From Marinobacter guineae (GTDB taxonomy: Bacteria > Pseudomonadota > Gammaproteobacteria > Pseudomonadales > Oleiphilaceae), in the NCBI RefSeq assembly GCF_002744735.1, contig NZ_KZ319341.1, forward strand, positions 1-49,846: a DNA stretch of 49,846 bases, read 5' to 3'. This document shows, in pieces, positions 32,622 to 41,756 of this stretch (the stretch's first letter is position 1; the number at the start of each line of letters is the position of its first letter). Under the pieces are notes generated by a model that was not told the DNA's origin, made no database searches, and worked only from the letters and a program-made list of their open reading frames with translations. The position numbers and the translations under genes were made by a program.

Positions 32622-35350
32622 CCCAACCGCTCGCGCTGCCAGTCCTTTTCCGGTTCATTCAGAACCAGCCGAAGATCCATCACTTCCTCTTCCGTGTTGA
32701 ACCTGATCTCGAAACCCAGATGTTCCGCCAGCTGCAGCATCGGGCGATTGTCCGGCAGCACGTTCCCGACCATTTCCATGGTGCCCCGGGCACGGCAGTA
32801 GTCGATCATCTTCTGCATCAGTGCAACGCCAAGGCCTTCGCCCTTCATTTTGTCGTGCACCATCACCGCAAACTCGCATTGCAGGTTGTCTGCGTCGGTC
32901 CAGGTTCGCACAGTGCCCAGAGTTTCCTCGCCCTCACCATCTTCCCGGGGTGCGTTGGCGATAAACACCATTTCCCGGTCATAGTCGATCTGCACCATCT
33001 GCGCCACATCCTCCCGGGAGAAGTGCTTACGGTACTGGAAGAATCGGTAGCGAATGGATTCGGGTGACTGCAGCTCGTGGAAAGCCCGGTGGGCGGGCTC
33101 GTCTTCGGCCAGTACCGGCCGGAGAATCACCCGCCGACCGGATTTTGGCAGCACAATCCACTCCTCGAGTTCCCTCGGGTATGGCTGGATAATCGGCCGG
33201 CCGGGCTTGTCGGCCAGGTTGATGGCGATGTTCACCGCCACGGCACCCTGCTCGTTGAACAGCAGCGGCGCGATCTCCAGGCCCTGGATCTCCGGAATGT
33301 CGATCACGATCTGGGACAGCGTCACCAGGGTTTCAGAAACCGCACGGATATCCTCTTCCGGCTTCAGGCTATGCTCCTTGAGCAGCTTATACATATAGGT
33401 GCGGCGCAGGAGTTCTCGCGCCAGCACCATGTTCAGGGGTGGCAGCGCGATCTGCCGGTCGGTCATTACATTGATCTGGGCACCGGCGGCACCACAGACC
33501 ACCAGGGGGCCGAACAGGACGTCCCGGGTGATGCCCACGCTAAACTCGATACCACCCACATGCTGGTAGGAACGCTGCACCGCAAACCCGAGAAACCCGC
33601 TCTCCGGAAAATGGGTCTGGTACTCATCCATCAGGAAGCGGCAGGAATCCATGATGGCCGCCTCGCTGTTCAACTTCTGGACGGTGCCCTTGTAGCGCCG
33701 CTGGGTCGGGCTCAGATCCAGAAACGGATGGCAGGCCTGCTCATGAATGATGGTGATGTCGATGGGCCGGCGCTCAACCGCAAAAGCCTCCAACACCTCC
33801 TCCATGTCATCACAATAGATTGTATTGATGGTATTGATGCCGTAATCCCTTACCAGATCCCGGGCTTCCCGGTTCGACAGGTGATGGCGACCGGAACGCA
33901 AAGCATTCACCACCACCCGCCGGGTGTGCGTCCGGTCGGCGAAATGATCGGTAAAGGATTCCGGGGTTTCCGTCAGCAGCCGCTGGACCCGCTGATGGCG
34001 GACATGCTGCATGAAGGCCATGACCGCCTTCTCCGGGTTGAAGAACGACGGCAATCCCGCACGATAAAACTCCTCCCGGGCATCCATGACCGTGCTCTGG
34101 CCCAGCCAGCAGGTGAATACATTCAGCCGGGTGCCCTTGGAAGCCTGCACCACCGCATCGGCAATCTGCAGGCTGTCTTCGGTCAGGCTGGGCGCGTACA
34201 TCACCAGCACATTGGCTACTTCCGGATCCTTGGCCAGAATCTTGATGGCCTTTCCATAGAGCTCCGGAGACGCATCGTAGTTAAGATCAATAGGGTTTTT
34301 GCGCGTCCAGTATGGCGGCAGCAGCTCTGCAAGAGCCTCGATACTGGATTCCGATAGATCCGCCAGCTCGCCGCCCAGATCCGCCAGCCGGTCGACCGCC
34401 AGCACGCCGGGGCCGACGCCATTGGCCATGATCGCCAGAGTTTCCCTCCGCAACGGACGCATACGGGTCAGGGTTTCCAGGGCGTCAAACATCTGCCCCA
34501 GGCCATCAACGCGCAGCACACCGGCACGCTGAAGCATGGCGTCGTAGATGGGGTCGCTGCGTTTGAGGCCGGCAGGCAACTGATGGGGGAACCACTCGGA
34601 TTCCGGCACGCGGCCGGATTTCACGGCAATCACCGGTTTGGTACGGGAGGCAACCCGGACCGCCGACATGAAACGCCGGGCGTTGGGAATGTTCTCGATA
34701 TGCAGAAGAATGGCCCGGGTCTGGGTGTCCTGAGCGAGATAGTCGATCAGATCGTCGTGATCGATGTCCATGCCATCGCCGAGGGTCAGGAAATAGGAAA
34801 ACCCGACACCCCGGGCGAAGGCCCAATCAATCACCGAACTGGCAATGGTGCCAGACTGACCAACGAAGGCGACTTTTCCCGGGATCGCCCCCATGTGGGC
34901 ATAGGTGGCGTTCAGACTGCGAGCCGGAACCATCAGGCCAATGGTGTTGGGGCCAAGGACCCGTATACCGGTTTCGCGGGCGGCTTCCCGGACTGAATAC
35001 ATCAGGGGCTGCCCGGTTTTACTGTGGGTACGGGACATACCACCGGTCATCACAATGGCGGTTCGAACACCCGCCTCCCCGAGCCGCTTGATAGTCTTGG
35101 CAACAGTGTCTGGCGGAGTACAGACAATCGCCAGATCCGGGGAAAACTCCATTTTGGAGACTTTCTTGACGCAAGGTACCCCGTGAACGTTGTCGTAATC
35201 GTTCTGGTTAACCACCAGCAAGCGTCCGGGATAACCGCCTCCCATAAGGTTCCTCAGCACCATGCCGCCAAGGTTATCCCCCCGTTCCGACGCACCAATC
35301 ACCACAATGGATGCGGGGTTGAACAGGCTTTCCAGATACCGGGTACTCAA
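32606..35350 (-). CDS. pat: Pat-like protein lysine acyltransferase: NDP-forming acyl-CoA synthetase-like domain plus GNAT domain
   Basis: Proteins of this build (Pat/YfiQ) acylate lysines of metabolic enzymes, classically acetyl-CoA synthetase, and so switch them off. The 914-residue chain starts with a CoA-binding Rossmann domain (IVVIGASERGDNLGGMV near residue 16). Succinyl-CoA-synthetase-like and ATP-grasp-like regions follow, to about residue 700. A C-terminal GNAT domain comes last (about 740-900), with the acetyl-CoA motif KGEGLGVALM. A His remains near the usual phospho-His position (WFPHQLP), but the surrounding residues differ. The frame opens at a GTG (35365). The TTG at 35350 has GAGGAG six bases upstream and is preferred. 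It is divergent from an HDAC-family deacylase. Confidence 0.9.
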   Translation of the reverse strand: MSTRYLESLFNPASIVVIGASERGDNLGGMVLRNLMGGGYPGRLLVVNQNDYDNVHGVPCVKKVSKMEFSPDLAIVCTPPDTVAKTIKRLGEAGVRTAIVMTGGMSRTHSKTGQPLMYSVREAARETGIRVLGPNTIGLMVPARSLNATYAHMGAIPGKVAFVGQSGTIASSVIDWAFARGVGFSYFLTLGDGMDIDHDDLIDYLAQDTQTRAILLHIENIPNARRFMSAVRVASRTKPVIAVKSGRVPESEWFPHQLPAGLKRSDPIYDAMLQRAGVLRVDGLGQMFDALETLTRMRPLRRETLAIMANGVGPGVLAVDRLADLGGELADLSESSIEALAELLPPYWTRKNPIDLNYDASPELYGKAIKILAKDPEVANVLVMYAPSLTEDSLQIADAVVQASKGTRLNVFTCWLGQSTVMDAREEFYRAGLPSFFNPEKAVMAFMQHVRHQRVQRLLTETPESFTDHFADRTHTRRVVVNALRSGRHHLSNREARDLVRDYGINTINTIYCDDMEEVLEAFAVERRPIDITIIHEQACHPFLDLSPTQRRYKGTVQKLNSEAAIMDSCRFLMDEYQTHFPESGFLGFAVQRSYQHVGGIEFSVGITRDVLFGPLVVCGAAGAQINVMTDRQIALPPLNMVLARELLRRTYMYKLLKEHSLKPEEDIRAVSETLVTLSQIVIDIPEIQGLEIAPLLFNEQGAVAVNIAINLADKPGRPIIQPYPRELEEWIVLPKSGRRVILRPVLAEDEPAHRAFHELQSPESIRYRFFQYRKHFSREDVAQMVQIDYDREMVFIANAPREDGEGEETLGTVRTWTDADNLQCEFAVMVHDKMKGEGLGVALMQKMIDYCRARGTMEMVGNVLPDNRPMLQLAEHLGFEIRFNTEEEVMDLRLVLNEPEKDWQRERLGKSAH

Positions 35351-35558
35351 GCTGACTCTCCTCACTGTCTGGCCCGGGGCCAGTTGGGTAATAAACGTAA
35401 TAAAACAGGTTACTTATGGGTGCATCCCTTATCTTAGGCGCTGATCCGCCGATGTGAAATGACTATCGCCCCTATAAGACCAAAGAAACACGGCACCCTG
35501 TGGTTTTCCCTGATAAGCTTGGAGAAAATATAAGCATATCGAAGGCAGCCAGAGACGT

Positions 35559-36485
35559 ATGACCACGGCATTCTTTTCCCACGATGACTTCATGAGACAC
35601 AACATGGGCCCGGAGCATCCGGAAAGCCCGGAGCGACTTGCGGCCATCATCAGTTATCTGGCGGATACTGGCCTGGATCAGAAGCTCGATTGGGTCCGGC
35701 CGGAAGAAATCACTCGTGATCAGTTACTGATGGTGCACCCGGAGAATTACCTGCACCAGCTCGACCTGATGCAACCTACCCGGGGCCGGGTGTTTACCGA
35801 CCCGGACACCGCCATGATGCCTGATACTCTTCGCGCCGCCCGCCTGGCCGCCGGTGCCAACGTCCAGGCCGTGGATATGGTGATGAGCAGTCAGGTGACT
35901 AATGCGTTTGTTTGCGCACGCCCGCCTGGCCATCATGCCGAGCGGGCCAAGTCCATGGGGTTCTGTTTCTACAACAACGTCGCTCTGGCCGCCATGCGCG
36001 CCCTCACCTTCCACCACCTTGAGCGGGTCGCGATCATCGATTTTGACGTGCACCAGGGCAACGGTACGGTGGATATTGTCAGTGGTGATGAGCGAATCCT
36101 GATGTGCTCCAGCTTCCAGCATCCGTTCTACCCCCACTCCCACGTGCACCGGCAAGCGGACAACATTGTCAATATTCCGATTGAAGCGAATTGTTCCCCG
36201 GAAGAGTACCGGAAGCTGGTGGAAGCGGGCTGGTTGAAGCGCCTGAACGACTTCAAGCCGCAGCTGGTCCTGATTTCAGCCGGCTTCGACGCTCACCGGC
36301 TGGATCCGATGGCGGAGCTGAATCTGGATACCGAAGATTATCGCTGGCTGACAGAGATGATTGTGGCCGTCGCCCACGAACACAGTAACGACCGGATTAT
36401 TTCGACACTGGAAGGCGGGTACCACCTCCGGGCTCTTGCGGAGAGCGTGAATGCCCACCTGGAAGTGCTGGATTCGGTTTACTGA
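35559..36485 (+). CDS. Histone deacetylase family protein (AcuC-like deacylase)
   Basis: This 308-residue zinc hydrolase of the HDAC/AcuC/acetylpolyamine class shows its active site clearly: RPPGHHAE (about residues 122-129, catalytic His pair), DFDVHQGNGT (metal ligands, about 165-174), SAGFDAH near 242 and the Tyr in EGGYHL near 288. Such enzymes remove acetyl groups from lysines or polyamines in the cytosol. It is transcribed away from the Pat-like acyltransferase gene across a 208-base gap, reminiscent of the Bacillus acuABC pairing of an acetyltransferase with AcuC. The role as antagonist of Pat is therefore likely but inferred. It is convergent with motY. Confidence 0.92.
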   Translation: MTTAFFSHDDFMRHNMGPEHPESPERLAAIISYLADTGLDQKLDWVRPEEITRDQLLMVHPENYLHQLDLMQPTRGRVFTDPDTAMMPDTLRAARLAAGANVQAVDMVMSSQVTNAFVCARPPGHHAERAKSMGFCFYNNVALAAMRALTFHHLERVAIIDFDVHQGNGTVDIVSGDERILMCSSFQHPFYPHSHVHRQADNIVNIPIEANCSPEEYRKLVEAGWLKRLNDFKPQLVLISAGFDAHRLDPMAELNLDTEDYRWLTEMIVAVAHEHSNDRIISTLEGGYHLRALAESVNAHLEVLDSVY

Positions 36486-36491
36486 TCCCGG

Positions 36492-37421
36492 CTAACCCAG
36501 CGGATCCCCGCCGTAGCCGTTAGCCTGTTGGAGTTCCGGCTGGTCACCGGCCCTCTGCAGGCGGATGTTGGTGCGGCGGTTATCAGCGGGGCGGTTAGAG
36601 ACCGGGTACTGGTCACCGTGGGCCCGGACAGTAATCATGTTTTCGGCAATCCCCCGGGCCTTGAGATAATCCGCCACCACATTGGCCCGATCTTCCGAGA
36701 GGGCCCGGTTGTTGATCCGGCTGCCAATACTGTCACTGTGGCCATCCACGAAAATCCGTTCCACTGTCGAATCCGCCGTCACGTAGGACACGATATTGTC
36801 CAGCAACCTCCTGTCTCCATCTGACAACTGGGTACTGCCACTGGCAAACGGAATGCGCGAGCGGCGAATCTGGTCAAAGTTCACCGGCAGGAGGTTGGAA
36901 GTACAGCGCTGATAACGCTGATACTCGCCAGAGAAATTGATGTTGGACACCTGCACCCGCACCGGCCGGCCGTCAAACCAGGATTCCCGTGTAACGGTGG
37001 GACGCATGCCATCAAGCAGGCCGCGGGCCAGCACAAAGGCCTGGCGGGTATCCAGGGAAACCTGGCGGCGACCATCCGAGACGTTCACCGTTCCCAAGGG
37101 CCGCGGCGCCACGCCCGGGCGCCAGGATGGCGCTTCTACTACCAGGCTACCCCGCCCCGGGCGCATCAGCGGCGATTCAGACTCCAGGAAGAACGAGAGG
37201 TTTTCTCCGGCACGATGATGGAAGACCGCTCGCCCATAACCGGGCACTTCGTGCACCAGGCGACATTCGAAAACCGACTCGGCCAGGTACCACTGGCTAT
37301 TTTCAATACCAGCACCATAGCTTGCAGCGTCGCCGTTCGCGGGCAAAAATGCGCCCAGAAAGCAGATAGCCAGCAAAGTCATCGGATTGTTTCGGGGACG
37401 GAATCCCATATCGTTAGCCAT
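36492..37421 (-). CDS. motY: Sodium-type flagellar motor protein MotY (OmpA-like)
   Basis: MotY forms the T ring around the flagellar basal body and anchors stator units to peptidoglycan. The protein, about 309 residues from this start, has a signal peptide (TLLAICFLGAFLPANGDA). The MotY-specific N-domain follows, with NSQWYLAESVFECRLVHEVPGYG (shortened) and Cys residues typical of the family. A C-terminal OmpA-like peptidoglycan-binding domain ends the protein, with VDGHSDSIGSRINNRALSEDRA (shortened) near residue 240. The frame extends to 37595. Starts at 37421, 37409 and 37382 are all possible and none has a strong ribosome site. Its place beside pyrC and rnt is the same as in P. aeruginosa (PA3526-PA3528), which supports the call. 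Confidence 0.9.
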   Translation of the reverse strand: MANDMGFRPRNNPMTLLAICFLGAFLPANGDAASYGAGIENSQWYLAESVFECRLVHEVPGYGRAVFHHRAGENLSFFLESESPLMRPGRGSLVVEAPSWRPGVAPRPLGTVNVSDGRRQVSLDTRQAFVLARGLLDGMRPTVTRESWFDGRPVRVQVSNINFSGEYQRYQRCTSNLLPVNFDQIRRSRIPFASGSTQLSDGDRRLLDNIVSYVTADSTVERIFVDGHSDSIGSRINNRALSEDRANVVADYLKARGIAENMITVRAHGDQYPVSNRPADNRRTNIRLQRAGDQPELQQANGYGGDPLG

Positions 37422-37512
37422 CGGTATCAGGGAGTTAAAAGACTCTGGGTATTTAACGGCCTTCGCCCGTGTTTCTTTAGCCCCCCAGGCGAAAACAATC
37501 GCCGGCACCTTC

Positions 37513-37521
37513 TGGTATAAT
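37513..37521 (+). promoter_or_regulatory. Extended minus-10 promoter of pyrC
   Basis: TGG followed by a perfect TATAAT (37516-37521) forms an extended minus-10, which needs little minus-35 contact; the upstream region shows only AAAACA-type matches. The start of transcription would be near 37528, leaving a pyrimidine-rich leader of about 70 bases before pyrC. Confidence 0.7.
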
Positions 37522-37600
37522 TCGCCAAATTTTTCCGGGCCCTTCTTTATCAGCCCCGTTTTCGGCCCCGGCCTCGCCAAAGGTATTGCGGACAACTGCC

Positions 37601-38632
37601 ATGACTGATCAGCTTACTCTTATCCGACCCGACGACTGGCACCTCCATGTTCGGGACGGCGATATCCTGAGGGACGTTGTGCCTGCCACTGCAGCCTGTT
37701 TCGGGCGGGCCATCATCATGCCCAACCTGGTGCCACCAGTGATAACCGCAGCGGATGCCACCGCCTACCGGGATCGGGTTCTCGCGGCCGCCAACGGCAC
37801 CGGTTTTGAACCATTGATGACCCTGTACCTGACTGAAAGCACTACACCTGAAGCTATCCGGGAGGCCAAAGCGGCCGGCATTGTGGCCGCAAAGCTTTAC
37901 CCGGCCGGTGCCACCACCAATTCCGCCTCAGGCGTGAAGGACATACGCAACATCTACCCGGTTCTGGAGGCCATGGCAGCCTGCGGCATGCTACTTCTGG
38001 TGCACGGCGAGGTGACCGATGCCGAGATCGATATCTTTGACCGGGAGAAGGTTTTTCTGGAGCGGGTTCTGGCCCCGACCCTGGAAGCGTTCCCGAACCT
38101 CAGAGTGGTACTTGAGCACATCACCACAGCGGATTCGGCGGAATTTGTCCGGCAGCACAGCGGCGATAACCTTGGCGCTACCCTGACCCCCCAGCATCTG
38201 ATGTATAACCGCAACCACATGCTGGTGGGCGGAATTCGCCCGCACCTTTACTGCCTGCCAATCCTCAAACGCAGTCGCCATCAGCAGGCCCTGCGGGATG
38301 CCGTTGCCAGCGGTGACAGACGCTTCTTCCTGGGTACCGATTCGGCACCCCACGCAAAAGATCGCAAGGAAGCAGCCTGCGGCTGTGCCGGGTGTTACTC
38401 GGCTTATGGCGCCATCGGCCTGTACGCGGACATCTTCGAAGAGTTGGGCATCCTCGACAGACTCGAGGCCTTTGCCAGCTTCAACGGTGCCGATTTTTAC
38501 GGGTTGCCACGCAATACCGACACCATCGCCCTGGTTCGTGAGCCCTGGACCATGCCTGCGGAACTGCCATTAGCCGATGGCACCATTGTGCCTCTGAAGG
38601 CCGGTGAAACTGTTCACTGGCAACTGGCGTAA
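37601..38632 (+). CDS. pyrC: Dihydroorotase (PyrC type)
   Basis: PyrC closes carbamoyl-aspartate to dihydroorotate in pyrimidine synthesis. The 343-residue protein has the zinc site [11 protein letters not shown] (about residues 9-19), the carboxylated-lysine region [13 protein letters not shown] near residue 100, the metal His residues in LLVHGEV and EHITT, and the catalytic Asp in [10 protein letters not shown] near 245. This is the short E. coli-like class rather than the long PyrC' paralogue. An in-frame TTG at 37586 follows AAAGG closely, but the ATG at 37601 matches the family N-terminus. It is divergent from motY and followed by rnt after 43 bases. Confidence 0.96.
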   Translation: MTDQLTLIRPDDWHLHVRDGDILRDVVPATAACFGRAIIMPNLVPPVITAADATAYRDRVLAAANGTGFEPLMTLYLTESTTPEAIREAKAAGIVAAKLYPAGATTNSASGVKDIRNIYPVLEAMAACGMLLLVHGEVTDAEIDIFDREKVFLERVLAPTLEAFPNLRVVLEHITTADSAEFVRQHSGDNLGATLTPQHLMYNRNHMLVGGIRPHLYCLPILKRSRHQQALRDAVASGDRRFFLGTDSAPHAKDRKEAACGCAGCYSAYGAIGLYADIFEELGILDRLEAFASFNGADFYGLPRNTDTIALVREPWTMPAELPLADGTIVPLKAGETVHWQLA

Positions 38633-38675
38633 ACATAGCTGATTTTTTTCACACACGGCCAAGACCGGAGTTTGA

Positions 38676-39332
38676 GTGACTGACGAAAACAAACCACCAC
38701 ACCCGATGTCCCGCCGTTTCCGCGGCTTTCTGCCCGTTGTTGTCGATGTGGAAACAGCCGGCTTCAACCCCGAGCGAGACGCATTACTGGAAGTGGCAGC
38801 CGTAATCCTGACCATGGATGACGACGGCTGGGTGCGCCGCACCGAAACCCACGTTCAGCAGATTGACCCCTTTGAAGGCGCCAACCTGGAGCAGTCCGCC
38901 CTGGACTTCACCGGCATTGACCCCTGGAATCCGGAACGGGAAGCGGTGCCCGAGCGGGAGGGCCTGAGCGAAATCTTCAACCCGATCCGTAAGGCCGTCA
39001 AAAACCATGACTGCAAACGGGCGGTCCTGGTCGGTCACAACGCCACCTTTGACCACAACTTCATATTTGCAGCCGCACTGCGTTCCGACATCCGGCGCAA
39101 TCCGTTCCACCCCTTTTCGACCTTCGACACCGCTACCCTGGCGGGCCTCGCCTACGGCCACACCGTACTGGCCCAGGCCTGCAAGCTGGCCGGTATCCCG
39201 TTCAACAATAAAGAAGCCCACTCAGCCGCGTACGATGCCGAGAAAACCGCAGACCTGTTCTGCGGCATTGTGAATCGCTGGAAGGAACTGGGCGGCTTTC
39301 CGCCTCCCCTGATCCCGGAAGAGACTGAGTAA
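38676..39332 (+). CDS. rnt: Ribonuclease T
   Basis: RNase T trims 3' ends of tRNA and 5S rRNA and helps DNA repair. The 218-residue protein is a DEDDh exonuclease: VVDVETAGFNPERD (first Asp and Glu, about residues 21-34), GHNATFDHNF (second Asp, near 120), and HSAAYDAEKTADLF (catalytic His and last Asp, near 186). The start is GTG with GGAG five bases upstream; the ATG at 38706 would remove ten residues. It follows pyrC, as in pseudomonads, and ends at a clear terminator. Confidence 0.96.
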   Translation: MTDENKPPHPMSRRFRGFLPVVVDVETAGFNPERDALLEVAAVILTMDDDGWVRRTETHVQQIDPFEGANLEQSALDFTGIDPWNPEREAVPEREGLSEIFNPIRKAVKNHDCKRAVLVGHNATFDHNFIFAAALRSDIRRNPFHPFSTFDTATLAGLAYGHTVLAQACKLAGIPFNNKEAHSAAYDAEKTADLFCGIVNRWKELGGFPPPLIPEETE

Positions 39333-39339
39333 CAGCCAC

Positions 39340-39367
39340 AAAAAAACCCGCCGAGGCGGGTTTTTTT
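39340..39367. terminator. Bidirectional rho-independent terminator
   Basis: A run of A, then CCCGC-CGAG-GCGGG (39347-39360, possibly one more pair), then seven T. The A run makes it usable from the left-moving fatty acyl-CoA reductase gene as well as from rnt. Confidence 0.92.
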
Positions 39368-39385
39368 GCTTCAGGGTATATCCGG

Positions 39386-41371
39386 TTACCAGTAAATGCC
39401 CCGCATGATGGCCGCAAAGGCTACCTGCTCTGAAGACACCTTGGGCCGCTGACCGGACTTGCTGCCCGCTGCGGACGGTGAATCCGGGAACATCCGGTAA
39501 CCGGTATTCATGACAATCTCCCCCATCTTCGGGGCCAGAGCATGCAGCACCTGAGCAAAGATACCGAGGCGGGTTGCAATACGTTTCGGCCGGTAAACAA
39601 TCGCATCCGCAACCATTGCCGCTGCTTCATCCGGAGACAGCGTTGGCACCGAATCGTAGATCTTCGTTGGTGCGATCATCGGCGTTTTTACCAGCGGCAT
39701 GTTAATGGTGGTGAAGGTAACGTTGCGATCGGACCACTCAGAAGCGGCACAACGACTGAACGCATCCAATGCGGACTTGGAGGCGACGTAGGCGGAGAAC
39801 CTCGGCGCATTGGTAAGTACACCGATGGAAGAAATGTTCACCACGTGGCCGCAGTGACGCTCCAGCATCTTGGGCGCAAAGCCCATGATCAGACGCACGG
39901 AGCCAAAATAGTTCAACTGCATGGTCCGCTCGAAATCGTGAAAACGATCGAAAGACAGATCCAGTGACCGGCGGATGGAACGGCCGGCGTTATTCACCAG
40001 CACATCCACATGGCCGTGGTTATCCAGAACGGTTTTGACGAACTCATCGCAGGCTTCCATATCCGAGAAATCGCACGGATAAGGGTGCACACTGGCACCA
40101 CGGGACTCCAGTTCGGCCGTTACTTCTTTCAGGCGCTCCCGTTTACGGGCACCGATTACCAGAATCGCACCGGCATCGGCCAGTTTCTGGGCCGTAGCCA
40201 GACCGATACCAGACGTGGCACCGGTAACCACGCACACACGGCCCTCAACCGTTCCCCGCAGCGTGCGGTCCTTGAACAGGTCCGGATCCAGGTTGCGCTC
40301 CCAGTAGTCCCAGATAACCGCTGCATAATCCGTCAGGCGCGGCACTTCGATACCAGTATCTTTCAGAACGCGTTCGGTTTCACGGGCGTCGAAACGGGTC
40401 GGGTAATTGATGAAAGACATCACCGACGGCGGAATACCCATATCGTCCAGGACCGCAGCGGTCAGGCGCTTCACAGGCGGCAGGTTCTTCAGGCTCTGGC
40501 GGATGAACGGCGGGATAAAGCCGAACATACGGGAATCGATACGCATGCCCATTTTCGGAGCGTGCCCCGCCTCGCTGAAAATATTGAGAATCTCGCCAAC
40601 CTTGTACGGATCTGTATCCACCAGGTGGAAACACTTGCCATCTTCACCTTCGAGATGAGCAATATGGTCCATCGCATTGACCACGAAATCCACCGGCACA
40701 ATATTCAAGCGGCCGCCTTCAATACCAATGGTGGGAACCCACTGGGGCAGCGCGTGGCGAATTTTCTGGATCATTTTGAAGAAATAATAGGGACCGTCCA
40801 CCTTGTCCATTTCGCCGGTGGCGGAATGACCGATAACCATGCCCGGGCGGTAGATGCGGAACGGCACCTTGCACTCCTCGCGCACGACTTTTTCGGACTC
40901 GTGCTTGGTGCGCAGGTACGGATGGTCCAGCTTCTCCGCTTCCTCGAACATGTCCTCACGGAAAATACCCTTGAACAGGCCGGCCGCCGCAATTGAAGAC
41001 ACGTGATGGAAATGCTTCGCGCCCATCGCCTCGGCTGCATTAACCGCAGCCCGGGTGCCCTCAATGTTGGTTGCCTGCTGGGCCTCTTCATCAGCGCCCA
41101 TGTCGTAGACCGCCGCCAGATGAAAGAAATGATCAACTTTTCCCTTCAGGGCCGTGAGCGTTTTGGCATCGATACCCAGATTTTTACTGGTCAGGTCGCC
41201 GATAACGGCCTTTACCTGGGTTTCGTCCGCGCCCCAGCGCTCGCGCAATAGTTCGAGTTTATCCTGGGACTGCTCACGCACCAGCACATATACCGTGCCG
41301 CCACGTGCCAGCAGTTTCTCCACGAGAAATCGGCCAATAAATCCGGTGCCACCGGTCAGGAAATAATTCAT
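39386..41371 (-). CDS. Bifunctional fatty acyl-CoA reductase (acyl-CoA to fatty alcohol), two fused SDR domains
   Basis: The 661-residue protein fuses two NAD(P)-binding reductase domains. The N-terminal domain is of the extended SDR type, with FLTGGTGFIGRFLVEKLL (cofactor loop, residues 4-21) and the YxxxK motif in HPYLRTKHESE near 150. The C-terminal domain is a classical SDR, with VTGATSGIGLATAQKL near 375 and YVASKSALDAF near 530. By recall it is very close to the Marinobacter enzyme Maqu_2507, which reduces acyl-CoA through the aldehyde to fatty alcohol for wax esters. An upstream ATG (41413) exists; the one at 41371 with GGAAG six bases upstream is preferred. Its promoter region holds the palindrome shared with the hcm operon. 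No wax synthase gene is in the window. Confidence 0.93.
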   Translation of the reverse strand: MNYFLTGGTGFIGRFLVEKLLARGGTVYVLVREQSQDKLELLRERWGADETQVKAVIGDLTSKNLGIDAKTLTALKGKVDHFFHLAAVYDMGADEEAQQATNIEGTRAAVNAAEAMGAKHFHHVSSIAAAGLFKGIFREDMFEEAEKLDHPYLRTKHESEKVVREECKVPFRIYRPGMVIGHSATGEMDKVDGPYYFFKMIQKIRHALPQWVPTIGIEGGRLNIVPVDFVVNAMDHIAHLEGEDGKCFHLVDTDPYKVGEILNIFSEAGHAPKMGMRIDSRMFGFIPPFIRQSLKNLPPVKRLTAAVLDDMGIPPSVMSFINYPTRFDARETERVLKDTGIEVPRLTDYAAVIWDYWERNLDPDLFKDRTLRGTVEGRVCVVTGATSGIGLATAQKLADAGAILVIGARKRERLKEVTAELESRGASVHPYPCDFSDMEACDEFVKTVLDNHGHVDVLVNNAGRSIRRSLDLSFDRFHDFERTMQLNYFGSVRLIMGFAPKMLERHCGHVVNISSIGVLTNAPRFSAYVASKSALDAFSRCAASEWSDRNVTFTTINMPLVKTPMIAPTKIYDSVPTLSPDEAAAMVADAIVYRPKRIATRLGIFAQVLHALAPKMGEIVMNTGYRMFPDSPSAAGSKSGQRPKVSSEQVAFAAIMRGIYW

Positions 41372-41424
41372 CAATCTTCCACCCTGCTTGTTGCTCAGTT
41401 GTTGTCTATCCATGCCGGCGCCTA

Positions 41425-41441
41425 TACGACTAAAGTCTTAG
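41425..41441. promoter_or_regulatory. Palindromic operator candidate upstream of the fatty acyl-CoA reductase gene
   Basis: GACTAAAGTC (41428-41437) is an inverted repeat of GACT around AA, 57-66 bases upstream of the reductase start. Read leftward, the site matches 15 of 17 positions with the site at 7590-7606 before the hcm operon. On the coding strand a TTGACC lies just upstream of it and TATAGG just downstream, too close (14 bases) for a normal promoter. Confidence 0.5.
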
Positions 41442-41500
41442 GTCAATCCGGAAACGTCGGCATTGTACTTAATTGCAACCTTCATGTATCGAACTTTTTT

Positions 41501-41547
41501 AGAGCTTTTACTCTGTAAGCCTTTGTTTTTAGTAGAGCTATTACTCT
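41501..41547. repeat. Two near-identical inverted-repeat sites between the reductase and the next gene
   Basis: AGAGCTTTTACTCT (41501-41514) and AGAGCTATTACTCT (41534-41547) differ at one base. Each is itself an inverted repeat (AGAG/CTCT), and they start 33 bases apart, about three helical turns. They look like paired operator sites upstream of the fatty acyl-CoA reductase. The remaining bases from 41548 to 41756 show nothing else I can name. Confidence 0.5.
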
Positions 41548-41756
41548 AACTTTTTGTTCCGGCGCGCATTGCGAGCCTGTCCAGTTCACCGACATAATGC
41601 TTTTGAGACTAGCACAGGAATGGCTGCCTGCCTGCCCAATTGCAGGATTACCACAAAGCAATGAAACACCCCGCCAGCAATGACATAATCGGGAACTTAT
41701 TGCGCCTTTTGGCATCTCTTCATTTCACAGGACAACCGACCTCCGGAATTCCGATC

